A stretch of 64,000 nt of DNA. Source: DSYU01 sp963827605 (GTDB taxonomy: Bacteria > Chloroflexota > Anaerolineae > Anaerolineales > Anaerolineaceae). The notes below the pieces were generated by a model that saw only the letters and a list, made by a program, of their open reading frames with translations, did not search any database and was not told the origin of the DNA. Made by a program: the position numbers and the translations under genes. Positions 36,884-46,652 of this stretch are shown here, in pieces. The stretch lies in the NCBI GenBank assembly GCA_963827605.1, contig CAWHBK010000002.1:620001-684000 (forward strand), written 5' to 3'. The number at the start of each line of letters is the position of its first letter. Within the stretch, counting starts at the first letter, position 1.

Positions 36884-39388
36884 TCACCAGGCCGGGTCGC
36901 GGCTGCCGGTTTGATCCTGCCAGTAGGGCACCCAGGCCAGCGTCAGCAGCTGCACGGTAATGTCGGCTTTCTTGGGGCGGATGCTAACTGTTTCCAACGC
37001 TTCGCTGGCCGGGTCAATTCGGGCGGCCAGATCGGCCGATTTCGGCCTCGAATTCGGCGGTTAAGTCGGCCAGCTGCTTCTGGATCGCCTCGACCGTATC
37101 TTCCGCCCGGCCAACATCCGAACTCTGGCTCACCGAGCGGCCGATGCCGCGCGCCGCGGAAGTCGCGCTGCCGCGCGCGGAGCTCTTGCGCCCGGTGAAA
37201 GCGCCCAGCAAGGTGGCGCCAATGGAAATGGCGGTTTGGAAGCCGGCCTGCGCGGGCCTGCTCCTTCTCCCGCGCCACGGCCTGTTCCGCTTTGCGCTGG
37301 CGCTCCTTTAGCGTGGCGATCTTGGGCGCGTATTTCTTGCGCAGCGCTTCGACCAGGTCGTCGCGCTGCTCGCGCGCGCCCTGGCTCAGGCGGATGCGGA
37401 AATCGCGCTCTGCTTCACCGGCTTTGGAATACTCCTTATGGCTGGGGCTGTAAAGCAGCTCCAGCGCCTGCGATCCGTACAGCCAGGTGGTAGAATTCGC
37501 GCGTCCAGGCGGTGTAGTTTTTCGCCTGGCTGGCTGCAGCTGGGCAGCGCCGCAAAACGGGCCGCACCCGCGCTGACATCCCCCGGGCGCTTCTCCAGGT
37601 CCGATGATGGCAATTTCAAGCGGCTCGGCGCTTTCCCATTCCACCGGGATGGCCGCATCCGTGACCTTCGCCAGGTACTGGTGCTCCTGCGCCATGTTGA
37701 CGCGCGACTTCGTATCGGCAAAGGCCACCCGCGCGACGCCCAGAATGCGCGGCTGGTATACCAGAGTCGCAGCCGGCCGGGGCGCGCCCGCGAATGGGCA
37801 GGTAATACTGCGGGATTTCAGGCGGCAGGGCCGGGGCCTGCGCGGCCGCCGATGCGAACTCGGCGGAACGGGCGGCCGCGGGCAGTTGCCGCTGCAGACG
37901 CAGCGTGCTGCAGCGGCGGGCGCAGAACAGCCGCTGTCAGAGACGCGGCGCGGCAGGCGCGCTGGCGGCTTTCATCGGCGCCATCAGCGTGCGGATCTGC
38001 TCGCGGGTCAGCGGGCCGCGCAGGTACGACAGCGCCCAGCGGGTGGTCATCACCACCGGCTCATCTTCGTGGGTGTTGTTCAGCAAGAATACGCGGCTGC
38101 CCAGCCCGGACAGGAGCTGGTCCATAGTCCTGGCGGTCAAAGCCTGACCCGGCGGCAGCCGCGGCGCCTTCCAGCCCATCCAGCACGCGGGCCTTGTCGC
38201 GCTCGGTCTGCAGGCGGCCAATGAACCAGGTGCCGGCGTTGGAGAGGGCCTTGTAATCCAGGTCGACCGGGTTCTGCGTGGCCAGCACCAGCCCCAGCCC
38301 AAAGGCGCGCGCCTGCTTGAGCAGGGTCAGCATGGGCATCTTGGAGGGCGGGTTGCTCAGCGGCGGCAGATAACCGAAGATCTCATCCATGTAGAGCAGG
38401 GCGCGCAGGCTGGTGGTGCCGGACTGCGTGCGCATCCAGCCCAGCACCTGGTTGAGCAGCAGCGAGACGAAGAACATGCGCTGCGCAGTCGCTCAGGTGG
38501 GCGATGGAGAAGATCGCCACGCGCGGTTTGCCCTGCGGCGTGTACAGGATTGAGCCGATATCCAGCGGCTCGCCTTCCAGCCAGGCGTTGAAACCGGGCG
38601 AGGCCAGCAGGTTGTTGAGCGCCATCACCAGCGCGAAGCGGTCTTTGGACGGGTAGAACGATTCCAGGTCGAGCACGCCGATCTTGCTGACCGGCGGGTT
38701 CTGCACCTGAGTGATCAACTGGGCCAGGTCGAGGTCGCGGCCCTGGCGCCAGACGTAGTCGATGATGGTGGAGAGCAGGATAAACTCGCGGCTTTGCACC
38801 GGGTCGGCCTCGATGCCGACCAGCCCCAGCAGGCTGGTGACGGTGGTGGCAGATGCGCTCGCGCATCATCTCGGCATCTTCCATCACCTCGGGCGGCGGA
38901 GCGGCAAAGGATTTGAGGATCGAGACGGGGATGCCGGCGCTGGAGGCCGGGGTGTAGATGCGGAAATCGGCTGCATCGCGCAGGCGGTGGATGCGCTCGC
39001 CGTCCTCGCCCCAGGACTGCCAGCCCATCCTTCCACAGTCTGCGCCTGTTTGGCGGCATAATCCTGCGGCGAGAGACCCTTCTGGCGCGCGTCATCCTGG
39101 TTGATCCAGGGCAAAAAATCCTGCGGCGCACAGGGCTGGGAAGGTCAGCAGCAGGTTGCACAGGTCGCCCTTGGGATCGATGAGGATGGAGGGCACGCCA
39201 TCGATGGCGGCTTCTTCGATCAGGCCGATGCACAGGCCGGTTTTGCCCGACCCGGTCATGCCCAACACCACGGCATGCGTGACCAGGTCCTTCGAATCAT
39301 ATAACAGCAGGTCATCGGTGGCTTTTTTGGTCTCCAGGTCGTATTCTTTTCCCAGGTAGAATGCGCCTAATTTCTCGTAATCCTGCAT
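36884..39388 (-). pseudogene. HerA-like (DUF87-type) ATPase, broken by about ten frameshifts
   Basis: Start at MQDYEKLGAFYLG (39388) with AGGAG upstream. Walker A is GMTGSGKTGLC, Walker B LLYMDEIFGYLPP, then KQARAFGLGLVLATQNPVD and TWFIGRLQTERDKARVLDGLE, all characteristic of HerA-type ATPases. The chain can be followed to the stop at 36884-36886 only by changing frame near 39131, 39027, 38857, 38482, 38126, 37930, 37790, 37600, 37500, 37255 and 37015. Conservation is good in every fragment, which is unlike an old pseudogene and points to consensus error, but a real recent decay cannot be excluded. Intact size would be about 830 residues. Confidence 0.8.
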
Positions 39389-39578
39389 CGTAATCACTCC
39401 TCTCTTGGTGGGTACAGATAGGTATAGTGTAGCTTTTCCGGAAAAAAAATGCAAACCGATGCGGATGGAGTGCAATGCGCTTGCCCTGTGGCTATCCAAA
39501 ATCTTCAAACCCGGCGAAGCCGGGCTGCGAATGAACTAGAGAACCATAGAACAGTTTCTGTCCCGGAGGTATCTCTGT

Positions 39579-40470
39579 TTATACCGGTTCGACGGCTGAA
39601 CGTGCCCGCCCAGGCAGGGACAGCGCCACCAGGCCGCTGAAGATCAACAAGATGCCCAAACCGGCTTGCAGGGATAGTTTTTCGCCCAGCAGCAGCACGC
39701 CCAGGGTGCCGGCGGTGAGCGGCTCAGCCAGCGAGAGGGTGACCGCCGCGGCCAGGGGTACCAGCCGCAGCCCTTTGCCAAACAAAAGGTAGGCCAGCGT
39801 GGTGGCGAACAGCCCCAGGTGCAGAATAGCGGCGATGCCGCGCGGGTCGGCCAGCCAGCGCAGATCCTGGGTCAATAGAAGCGGAGATAGCAGCACCGCC
39901 CCCAGCCCAAAGACCGCCGCCATCACCAGTTCCACCGGCTGGCGTTCGAGCAAACCCTTGCTCAGCAGAGAAAAAATCGCGTAGGCCGCGCCCGCTCCAA
40001 CCGCCAGGAGCAGCCCCAGCAGATCGACGTGAACGTCTTTGCCGGCGGTGGCGAGCAGCGCGCAGCCAACCACGGCCAGCAGCGTAGCAAGGCCCCAACG
40101 CCAGCCGGGGCGTTCACCCGCGGAAAACGTAGCCCAGCAGTCCCGCCAGCACCGGCGAGCTGCCGATCCCCACCATCGTGCCAATGGCTACCCCGGTCAG
40201 CCGGACACCGGCAAAGAAAAGCACCTGGTAGGCCGCCATGCAGGCGGCTGCCAGCAGAGTCGGCCCGAGCGGCAGGCGGAAGCCAGACAGCGGGCGGGAA
40301 CGCCCGGGGCCAAATACAAACACCAATAACAGCGCCGCCCCGCCGATCACCAGGCGCAGCGCGCCCACCGCCAGCGGCTGCGCGCCGTCCGGCGCCAGCG
40401 CCTGGGCCGTGCCCGTGGTACCCCACAGCACCGCCGCTGCCAGAACAAAGAGGAAGCCGCGTTCTTTCAT
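39579..40470 (-). CDS. EamA/DMT-family transporter, one frameshift
   Basis: About 297 residues once one frame break at 40117-40119 is bridged (a run of three C where two restores the frame, joining GYVF to GERPGWRWGLATLLA). Ten hydrophobic helices in two EamA halves; the first half starts GFLFVLAAAVLWGTTGTAQAL and the second has AVGAGAAYAIFSLLSKGLL. Predicted metabolite or drug exporter; substrate unknown. Lies just upstream of the Liv operon's terminator on the same strand but is transcribed separately. Confidence 0.82.
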
Positions 40471-40476
40471 AAATAA

Positions 40477-40519
40477 TTAGGATCGGGGATCACCACAGCG
40501 TGGCAATCCCCGATCCTAA
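40477..40519 (-). terminator. Terminator hairpin of the Liv operon
   Basis: 14-bp perfect arms (TTAGGATCGGGGAT and complement) with a further CCAC/GTGG pair inside, 10 bp after the livF stop. No U-run. Confidence 0.75.
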
Positions 40520-40528
40520 CCAGCTACC

Positions 40529-41239
40529 TTACCCGCCTAAATAGGCCCGTTTGACGTCCGGGTTTTGAGCGACCTCAGACGCGGTGCCGGAAAGGACGAT
40601 GCGCCCGGTTTCCAACACATAGGCCCGCGCCGCAGTACGCAGCGCCATCAGCGCGTTTTGCTCCACCAGCAGGATCGTGGTGCCGTCTTTGTTCAGCCGG
40701 ACGATCACATCGAAGATGGTATCCACCAGCACCGGGGCCAGGCCCATGGACGGCTCGTCCATCAGCAGAATTTTGGGTTTTAACATCAACCCCCGCCCGG
40801 TAGCCAGCATCTGCTGCTCTCCGCCGGAGAGGGTACCGCCCTTTTGCTCGACGCGCTCTTTCAAGCGTGGAAACAACGAGAATACTTCTTCCATATTTTG
40901 GCGGACTGCCTGGGGATTATTGATGGTGAACGCGCCCATCTCCAGGTTCTCGCGGACGGTCAGGCGCGGGAAGATACCGCGGCCTTCCGGAACATGACCA
41001 ACGCCCGCCGACACGATTTCGTGCGCCGGCAGCCGGGTGATATTCTTATCATGCAGGCGCACAGCCCCTTCGCGGGCGTGGATGAGCCCGGAGATGGTGC
41101 GCAGCGTGGTGCTTTTGCCGGCGCCGTTTGCTCCGATTAAGGTGACAATTTCACCTTCATCGACATAAAGGGAAATGCCTTTGAGGGCGTGAATGTGCCC
41201 ATAGTATGAATGAATGTTTTCCAGTTCCAGCAGCGCCAT
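40529..41239 (-). CDS. livF: Branched-chain amino-acid ABC transporter ATP-binding protein LivF
   Basis: 236 residues. Walker A GANGAGKST, signature LSGGEQQM, Walker B ILLMDEPSMGLAP and the short LivF C-terminus. With LivG it powers uptake of branched-chain amino acids or related compounds through LivH and LivM. The start follows the livG stop by about 10 bp with AGGAGG in between. Last gene of the operon, closed by a hairpin. Confidence 0.94.
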   Translation of the reverse strand: MALLELENIHSYYGHIHALKGISLYVDEGEIVTLIGANGAGKSTTLRTISGLIHAREGAVRLHDKNITRLPAHEIVSAGVGHVPEGRGIFPRLTVRENLEMGAFTINNPQAVRQNMEEVFSLFPRLKERVEQKGGTLSGGEQQMLATGRGLMLKPKILLMDEPSMGLAPVLVDTIFDVIVRLNKDGTTILLVEQNALMALRTAARAYVLETGRIVLSGTASEVAQNPDVKRAYLGG

Positions 41240-41248
41240 GCAGTCCTC

Positions 41249-42033
41249 CTATAACGTAAGCTGCGCGGTGGCGCCGCGCCCCAGGTACGCTTCGATTACC
41301 CGGCTGTCTGCGCGAATCTCGGCCGGGGTTCCTTCCGCTATCTTTGCGCCCATAATCCATCACGGATATGCGCTCCGAGATTTCCATCACCACATGCATG
41401 TCATGTTCGATCAGCAGAATAGTGATCCCCAACTCGTCGCGGATGCGGCGGAACAATGCGATTGCATCGGTGGTCTCGGCCGGGTTCATCCCCGCGGTTG
41501 GCTCGTCCAGCAGCAGCAGCAGCGGCTGCGAAGCCACCGCCCGGGCAATCTCGATCCGCCGCTGCCCGCCGTACGGCAGGCTGGAGGCAAGCTCGTCGCC
41601 TGCGCCACGCAGGCCAACGAATTCCAGCCACTTTACCGCCTGGTGGTACGCATCGCTTTCCTCTTTTTTAAAGCCCGGGCTGCGTAGCAAGGCTCCGGTG
41701 GGGGTTTGTTTCAGGCGGTGATGCATGCCAATGAGGATATTTTCAATCACGGTCATGCTGCCAAACAAGCGAATGTTCTGGAAGGTGCGGGTTATCCCCA
41801 GCGAGGCAATCTGGTCGGGGCGATGCCCTACCAGGCTGCTGCCGTTGAAAAGGATATGGCCTTCCTCGGGCCGGTAAATGCCGGTGAGGGTGTTGAAGAA
41901 GGTGGTTTTCCCTGCGCCGTTTGGGCCAATGATACTGACCATCTGGCCCGGAGTCGATGACCAGGTTCATTTTATCGACGGCGGTCAGGCCGCCGAAACG
42001 CTTGGTGACGGCTTGGGCTTCAAGCAGCGCCAT
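41249..42033 (-). CDS. livG: Branched-chain amino-acid ABC transporter ATP-binding protein LivG, two frameshifts
   Basis: About 261 residues. The N-terminus MALLEAQAVTKRFGGLTAVDKMNLVID continues as GQMVSIIGPNGAGKTT (Walker A) only if one base is removed at about 41951. Signature LPYGGQRRIEIA and Walker B LLLLDEPTAGMNP are intact. A second break at about 41349 (CCC for CC) separates ISVMDYG from AKIAEGTPAEIRADSRVIEAYLG, the normal LivG tail, ending at the TAG 41249-41251. Both breaks look like single extra bases. Confidence 0.88.
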
Positions 42034-43445
42034 GGCCCACCTCCTCTGAACTGGCGGCGGACGAAGCGGCTGCGTTTGCGCCAGCCTCTTCTTTTTTCAA
42101 CTGCAGCTCTCGTTTCTGGCGCTTGGCCGGAATCAAGCCTTCCTGGCGGTAAATCATCATCACGATCAGGATCAGGCCAAACAGCAAGCGCTGGTACTTG
42201 GCCGGATCGAGCTGCGACGACATGCTGCTGAGCGGGAAGTTGATCAGCGGAATGATGATATCACTCTGGCGCATACTGCTCAGCCATAAGGATAAGCCCT
42301 GCAGCACTTGCAGGTTGAGCACGGTCACCACGACCGCGCCCAGGATCACGCCCGGGATGCTGCCCAGGCCACCCAAAATGACCATGGAGAGCACGCCGAT
42401 GGACTGCATAAAGCTAAATGACTCCGGGCTGACGAAGGTGCGGCTGGCTGCGAATAAAACCCCCATGATCCCGGCAAAAGATGCGCCCACCGCAAACGCC
42501 GCCAGCTTATAGCCGACCACGTTGATGCCCATTGCGGAGGCGGCCAGTTCATCCTCGCGAATAGCCGTCCAGGCCCGCCCCATGCGCAGAGTCATCCAGC
42601 CGCACAACGGTGAGGATGACCATAATAATTACCAGCAGCGCCAGGAGGTAGAAGACCAGGTTGTAAAACTCGCCTTCCGCGATTGGCCGGCCGACCAGCG
42701 GTCCAAAGACCGCGTTCCAGCCATTCAGCACAAAGGCTGGGATGGTTGGCCGCTGGATCGGGCTGATACCCTGCGGGCCATTGGTCAGGTTGAGCGGTTT
42801 ATCCAGGTTATTGGCCAGCACGCGGATCAACTCGCCAAAGCCAAGGGTGACGATAGCCAGGTAATCGCCGCGCACGCGCAGCACCGGCAGACCCAGCAGA
42901 ATGCCAACCACCGCCGCCACGGCCATCCCCAAAAACAGGAACAGGAAGAAAAAGTTCGGGTTTAAGAAGTAGGGCGTGCCAGGGGGCACAGTACCGGGAA
43001 TGGAGTGCAGCAGGAAAGGCTGCTGCGAGCCAAAAAAGGCCCACAAGTACGCGCCCACCGCATAGAAAGCGACATAGCCCATGTTGAGCAGCCCGGCAAA
43101 ACCGACCACGATATTCAGTCCTAAGGCCAGCGCGGCAAACAAGCTGATCTGGAAGATCACTTCCAGATAGAAGATGTTGCGCATGCCAACGATGGGGATC
43201 AATACCAGAGCGATGATTAGCCCCAGGCCAATGCGCACCCCGCGCTTCAAGGGCATCACGTACACCAGGGAGATGGAAGTCAGGAACAACAGAAAGGCCG
43301 GCACAGAAAGTGGGTTGAGGTACACCAGCAGTGTGGTGATCAGCAGCACCACGCCTGTCACAATCATTGGCATCTGCCCGGTCTGTCCCCGCTGCCATAT
43401 GGGTCCCGTGAAGGAGGAGAAGCGGTTCTTTAGATCAATAAGCAT
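42020..43445 (-). CDS. livM: Branched-chain amino-acid ABC permease LivM, one frameshift
   Basis: About 475 residues after bridging one extra base (probably the A in GCGCAGAGTC near 42588). The conserved permease loop then reads VVRLDDSRMGRAWTAIREDELAASAMGIN. Multiple transmembrane helices; LGLNIVVGFAGLLNMGYVAFYAVGAY is the family core. The N-terminus is longer than usual, with several extra hydrophobic helices before that core, as in many LivM proteins. It overlaps livG by 14 bp. Confidence 0.88.
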
Positions 43446-43488
43446 TTCTCACCTCGCCGTAAGGGCGTTGAATATGTTCACAATCCTT

Positions 43489-44664
43489 CTACGCTTTCTG
43501 GGCAACTTGCTCACCCAGCAGGCCAGTGGGGCGGAAGATCAACACCAAAATCAGGATGGCAAAGGCCAGGATATCCTTGTATTCCGCACCGGCTGCCCCT
43601 AAGGTGAATACAGAAAGGTACGACCCGGCAAAGGTTTCCAGCATCCCCAGCACGATACCACCCAGCAGCGCGCCGGTAATATTCCCAATCCCGCCCATTA
43701 CGGCAGCGGTAAAGGCTTTCAGGCCGGGGAAGAAACCTACAAACGGGTCGATGCGGGTGAATTTTAGCGCGTAAAGCACACCCGCCGCACCGCCCAGGGC
43801 GCCGCCAACCAGGAAGGTCAGCGAGATGATACGGTTGACATTGATGCCCATCAAGTTGGCGGAGGTCTGGCTCTGTGACACCGCCCGGATGGCCTTACCA
43901 ATTTTGGTAACACTGACCAGGTAGTTCAATCCCACCAGCATGAGCATCGCGGCTACCATCACCCACAGCGACTTCACCTCGACATCAACTTTAATCGGAG
44001 CCCCGGCGACGGAAAAGGCAGCCAGCGAAAGGCGCTGGTCAAAGTTGCCAAAGGTGGGAATGATGCGGTGGAACTGGCCGGTCGTCAGGCTCTCCACCAG
44101 GCGGATGAGATCTTGCAGGAAGAAAGAAACTCCGATAGCGGAAATCAACGGCACCAGGCGCGGAGCATTGCGCAAGGGCCGGTAGGCAAACCGTTCGACG
44201 ACCACCGCCGTCGCGCCAGCGGCAGCCATCCCGGCGACAATGGCTACGATCAGCCAGCCGTAAGCGGCCAGCACAGAAGCGCCAGCCAGTACACCCGAGC
44301 TCGACAGAGCAATCAAAAATTCAACGCCCACAAAAGCGCCAATCGCGAAAATTTCACTGTGAGCAAAATTAATAAATTCCAACACGCCGTAGACCATGGT
44401 GTAGCCGAGCGCAATCGCGGCGTACACAAACCCCAGGACGACCCCATCGATAAGTACCTGCGGCAGGTTGGTCAGCGTGTAGTGCATGATATCCATATTG
44501 TTCTTTTCCTGCACGGCCAGGTCAATAGCGGAGCCGCGCGCCAACAGCGCAAACAGGATGAGCAACACCGAAAGGATTGCGCCAGTACTGATGATGAAGA
44601 CAAAAATCTGTCCTACTGGCTGGATAACACCTTTGTAAATGGGTGAGGTGGTAAAACGTTGCAT
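43489..44664 (-). CDS. livH: Branched-chain amino-acid ABC permease LivH
   Basis: 391 residues, about 90 longer than typical LivH. The standard core starts near MHYTLTNLPQVLIDGVVLGFVYAAIALGYTMVYGVLEFINFAHSE; before it an extra hydrophobic helix is present (FVFIISTGAILSVLLILFALLA). Start at MQRFTTSPIY is supported by the run of non-homologous residues before it. It follows a GC-rich hairpin that separates it from the binding-protein gene. Confidence 0.92.
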   Translation of the reverse strand: MQRFTTSPIYKGVIQPVGQIFVFIISTGAILSVLLILFALLARGSAIDLAVQEKNNMDIMHYTLTNLPQVLIDGVVLGFVYAAIALGYTMVYGVLEFINFAHSEIFAIGAFVGVEFLIALSSSGVLAGASVLAAYGWLIVAIVAGMAAAGATAVVVERFAYRPLRNAPRLVPLISAIGVSFFLQDLIRLVESLTTGQFHRIIPTFGNFDQRLSLAAFSVAGAPIKVDVEVKSLWVMVAAMLMLVGLNYLVSVTKIGKAIRAVSQSQTSANLMGINVNRIISLTFLVGGALGGAAGVLYALKFTRIDPFVGFFPGLKAFTAAVMGGIGNITGALLGGIVLGMLETFAGSYLSVFTLGAAGAEYKDILAFAILILVLIFRPTGLLGEQVAQKA

Positions 44665-44735
44665 ATGGGGGTGACCTTCAATTCCGCAGAAGTCCTTAGA
44701 AGGGATCAACCTTCAGCAAAAAAACGGGTTGGTTT

Positions 44736-44777
44736 GGGGCGGGCCGCGCTGGTTCAATTGGCAGTGCGGCCCGCCCC
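44736..44777 (-). terminator. Intra-operon GC-rich hairpin between the binding-protein and permease genes
   Basis: GGGGCGGGCCGC and its exact complement around an 18-nt loop, 44 bp after the binding-protein stop and about 70 bp before livH. A stem here is a common way to end or protect most transcripts after the binding protein so that it is made in excess of the permease. Confidence 0.75.
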
Positions 44778-44820
44778 TTTCAAACGACAAACCGGTCTTT
44801 ACGGTTTATTCTGGCGGTAT

Positions 44821-46023
44821 TTATTCTGGCGGTTTCTGGACGATGGTTTCGGCAACTGTATTCGAAGACCATTTGTCCGGATCATTGGAGACAACCTGGA
44901 TTACGAAGTACTGCGCCTCGGTCAGGTCGCCCTTGCTGTTGAAATTGATCGTACCGGTGATGCCCGCGTAATCCTTCAGAGCGCGGATCGCATCGGCTAC
45001 CTGCGCGCGGGTGGGAACCTTGTTGCCGTTTGCCTTGGCGGCATTCTCAATCGCCTTCAAGCAGATACCCATCGAATCATAACCCTGAGCAGCAAATGGC
45101 TTGGGGTCAGAGTTGTACTTGGCCTTGAAATCGGTCTGGAACTTGGCCGTACCGGGGTACAGCGTGGCCGGGCCGGACACGGTCGAGTAGAACGTACCGC
45201 CGCCATCCAGCAGCGCCTGTCCGGCGATCTTTACACCTTCCGGAGAGTCGAAGCCGTCATCGCTCAGGAACATGCCCATATAGCCCTTCTGGCGAGCCTG
45301 CTTGATGAAAACGGCAATCTGATCGAACATGCCGCCGAAGTAGATCATTTCGGGGTTGGCACTGATCACCGGGTTCAGGATCGAGTCAAAGTTAGCCTTC
45401 TCCTCGGTGCCCTCAAAGCCCAACACCTTAATGCCCTGCTTTTCAGCTTCCCGCTTGAAGAACTCAGCGATGCCCTGGCCGTAGGTGGTTTTGTCGTGCA
45501 GCACGTACGCGCTCTTCATGCCTTTCTTCACAGCGAACTGCGCGCCAACCGCGCCCTGGTTATCATCGCGACCCACGATGCGGTTCACTTCTTTATATCC
45601 GCGATCGGTTACTTTCGGGTTTGTATTGGCCGGTGAAACGTTGGCCAAACCAGAAGTATGATAGGTCTCCGAAGAAGGGATCTGTACGCCGGAGTTATAA
45701 TGGCCGACGATGCACAGGATGGCCGGGTCGGCCACGATGGCCTTGGAATTCGCCACACCCTTATCCGGGTTGGCTTCGTCATCGTATGCAGCCAGTTCCA
45801 CCTTGAAACCCATGGCTTTCAAGGGGTCGCTCAGCTGGGCCATACCCAGTTCAGCGCCGTTTTTAATGTCACTGCCGATGGACGACTGTCCACCCGAGAG
45901 CGGGCTCTGCGTGGCGATTTTAATCGTCCCGCCGCCGGCGGCTGGGCCAGCCGAGGCGCAGGCTGCCAGCAGCATGCTGGCAATTATAACTACGGACAAC
46001 AGTCCTAAGAAATGTTTTCTCAT
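44821..46023 (-). CDS. livK: Branched-chain amino-acid ABC transporter substrate-binding lipoprotein
   Basis: 400 residues. Lipoprotein signal with lipobox LAAC (Cys 22) and a Gly/Ala-rich linker, then a type I periplasmic-binding fold (IKIATQSPLSGGQSSIGSDIKNG, LCIVGHYNSGVQIPSSE, YVLHDKTTYGQGIAEFFK). Binds the substrate outside and delivers it to LivHM. The Shine-Dalgarno GGAGGAG lies 8 nt upstream. Ligand specificity cannot be read from sequence alone; amides, urea or aromatic compounds are known alternatives in this family. Confidence 0.93.
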   Translation of the reverse strand: MRKHFLGLLSVVIIASMLLAACASAGPAAGGGTIKIATQSPLSGGQSSIGSDIKNGAELGMAQLSDPLKAMGFKVELAAYDDEANPDKGVANSKAIVADPAILCIVGHYNSGVQIPSSETYHTSGLANVSPANTNPKVTDRGYKEVNRIVGRDDNQGAVGAQFAVKKGMKSAYVLHDKTTYGQGIAEFFKREAEKQGIKVLGFEGTEEKANFDSILNPVISANPEMIYFGGMFDQIAVFIKQARQKGYMGMFLSDDGFDSPEGVKIAGQALLDGGGTFYSTVSGPATLYPGTAKFQTDFKAKYNSDPKPFAAQGYDSMGICLKAIENAAKANGNKVPTRAQVADAIRALKDYAGITGTINFNSKGDLTEAQYFVIQVVSNDPDKWSSNTVAETIVQKPPE

Positions 46024-46652
46024 CGTGAAATCTCCTCCAGATTGGCGAAAGTTTACCTTCCTATCGTGCGAGACTCGAAAAAAATTTTCTTCTTAGGTTC
46101 AAGGCTACGATAGGGGTGTTCCGTTTGAGAACGGCAAAAAGAAGCATGACCCAATTTATTCCCTGAAAGAAACCGCCTCCTTTCATTATGGATATTGAAA
46201 CAGTCGTTACAGTTACCGATATCCGCCGGCCCTGCCATCGTGAAGATCCAGCAGGCTGCTTCCTGGCGCAGTAGATATAGCGCTACCAGCCGTACAGCCC
46301 TCACTTTGTCAGGTTTTTCTCAATTTCCCCATGGCGTCACCGCCTGGCGCCTGCAGAGGATTTATGAAAATGTAAAAATACGGACAGGTTCAAATTGGGT
46401 AAGGATAGAAAAGATGGTAGCATGACACAAAATGCTTGTCAAGTACTCGATATGGTACTTGTCACCCATTCGGATGTGTGGTAATAGAACCCGGACAGGG
46501 AAAAACTGCCTAAAATTTGGAAAAATCTCTCTTTTGGTCTGCTAGTGTGCTTTCGTGCGCTTACATATTATATAATCAGATCGTCACAAACATTTAATGA
46601 AAACACATTACAGGTTGGTATTGAAAATCATTTTGCTTAAAAGGATATATTG
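46024..46652. other. Divergent intergenic region between the Liv operon and the SDR gene
   Basis: About 630 bp, AT-rich. Expected to hold promoters both ways. Signals seen: an inverted repeat CAAGTAC-N8-GTACTTG at 46440-46461, a TATAAT at 46571-46576 about 77 bp before the SDR start (no good -35), and an 8-bp inverted pair CCTATCGT/ACGATAGG at 46060-46067 and 46107-46114 on the Liv side. No supported gene; the short open frames show no family features. Confidence 0.6.
46440..46461. promoter_or_regulatory. Inverted repeat, possible operator
   Basis: CAAGTAC, 8 bp, GTACTTG, flanked by further partial symmetry (TTGTCAAGTAC and GTACTTGTCA also share TTGTCA as a direct repeat). Lies between two divergent transcription units. 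Confidence 0.4.

Noticed and set aside
46024..46652. Riboswitch or small RNA in the long leader of the Liv operon
   Set aside because: No known riboswitch core could be recognised; only scattered inverted repeats were seen.
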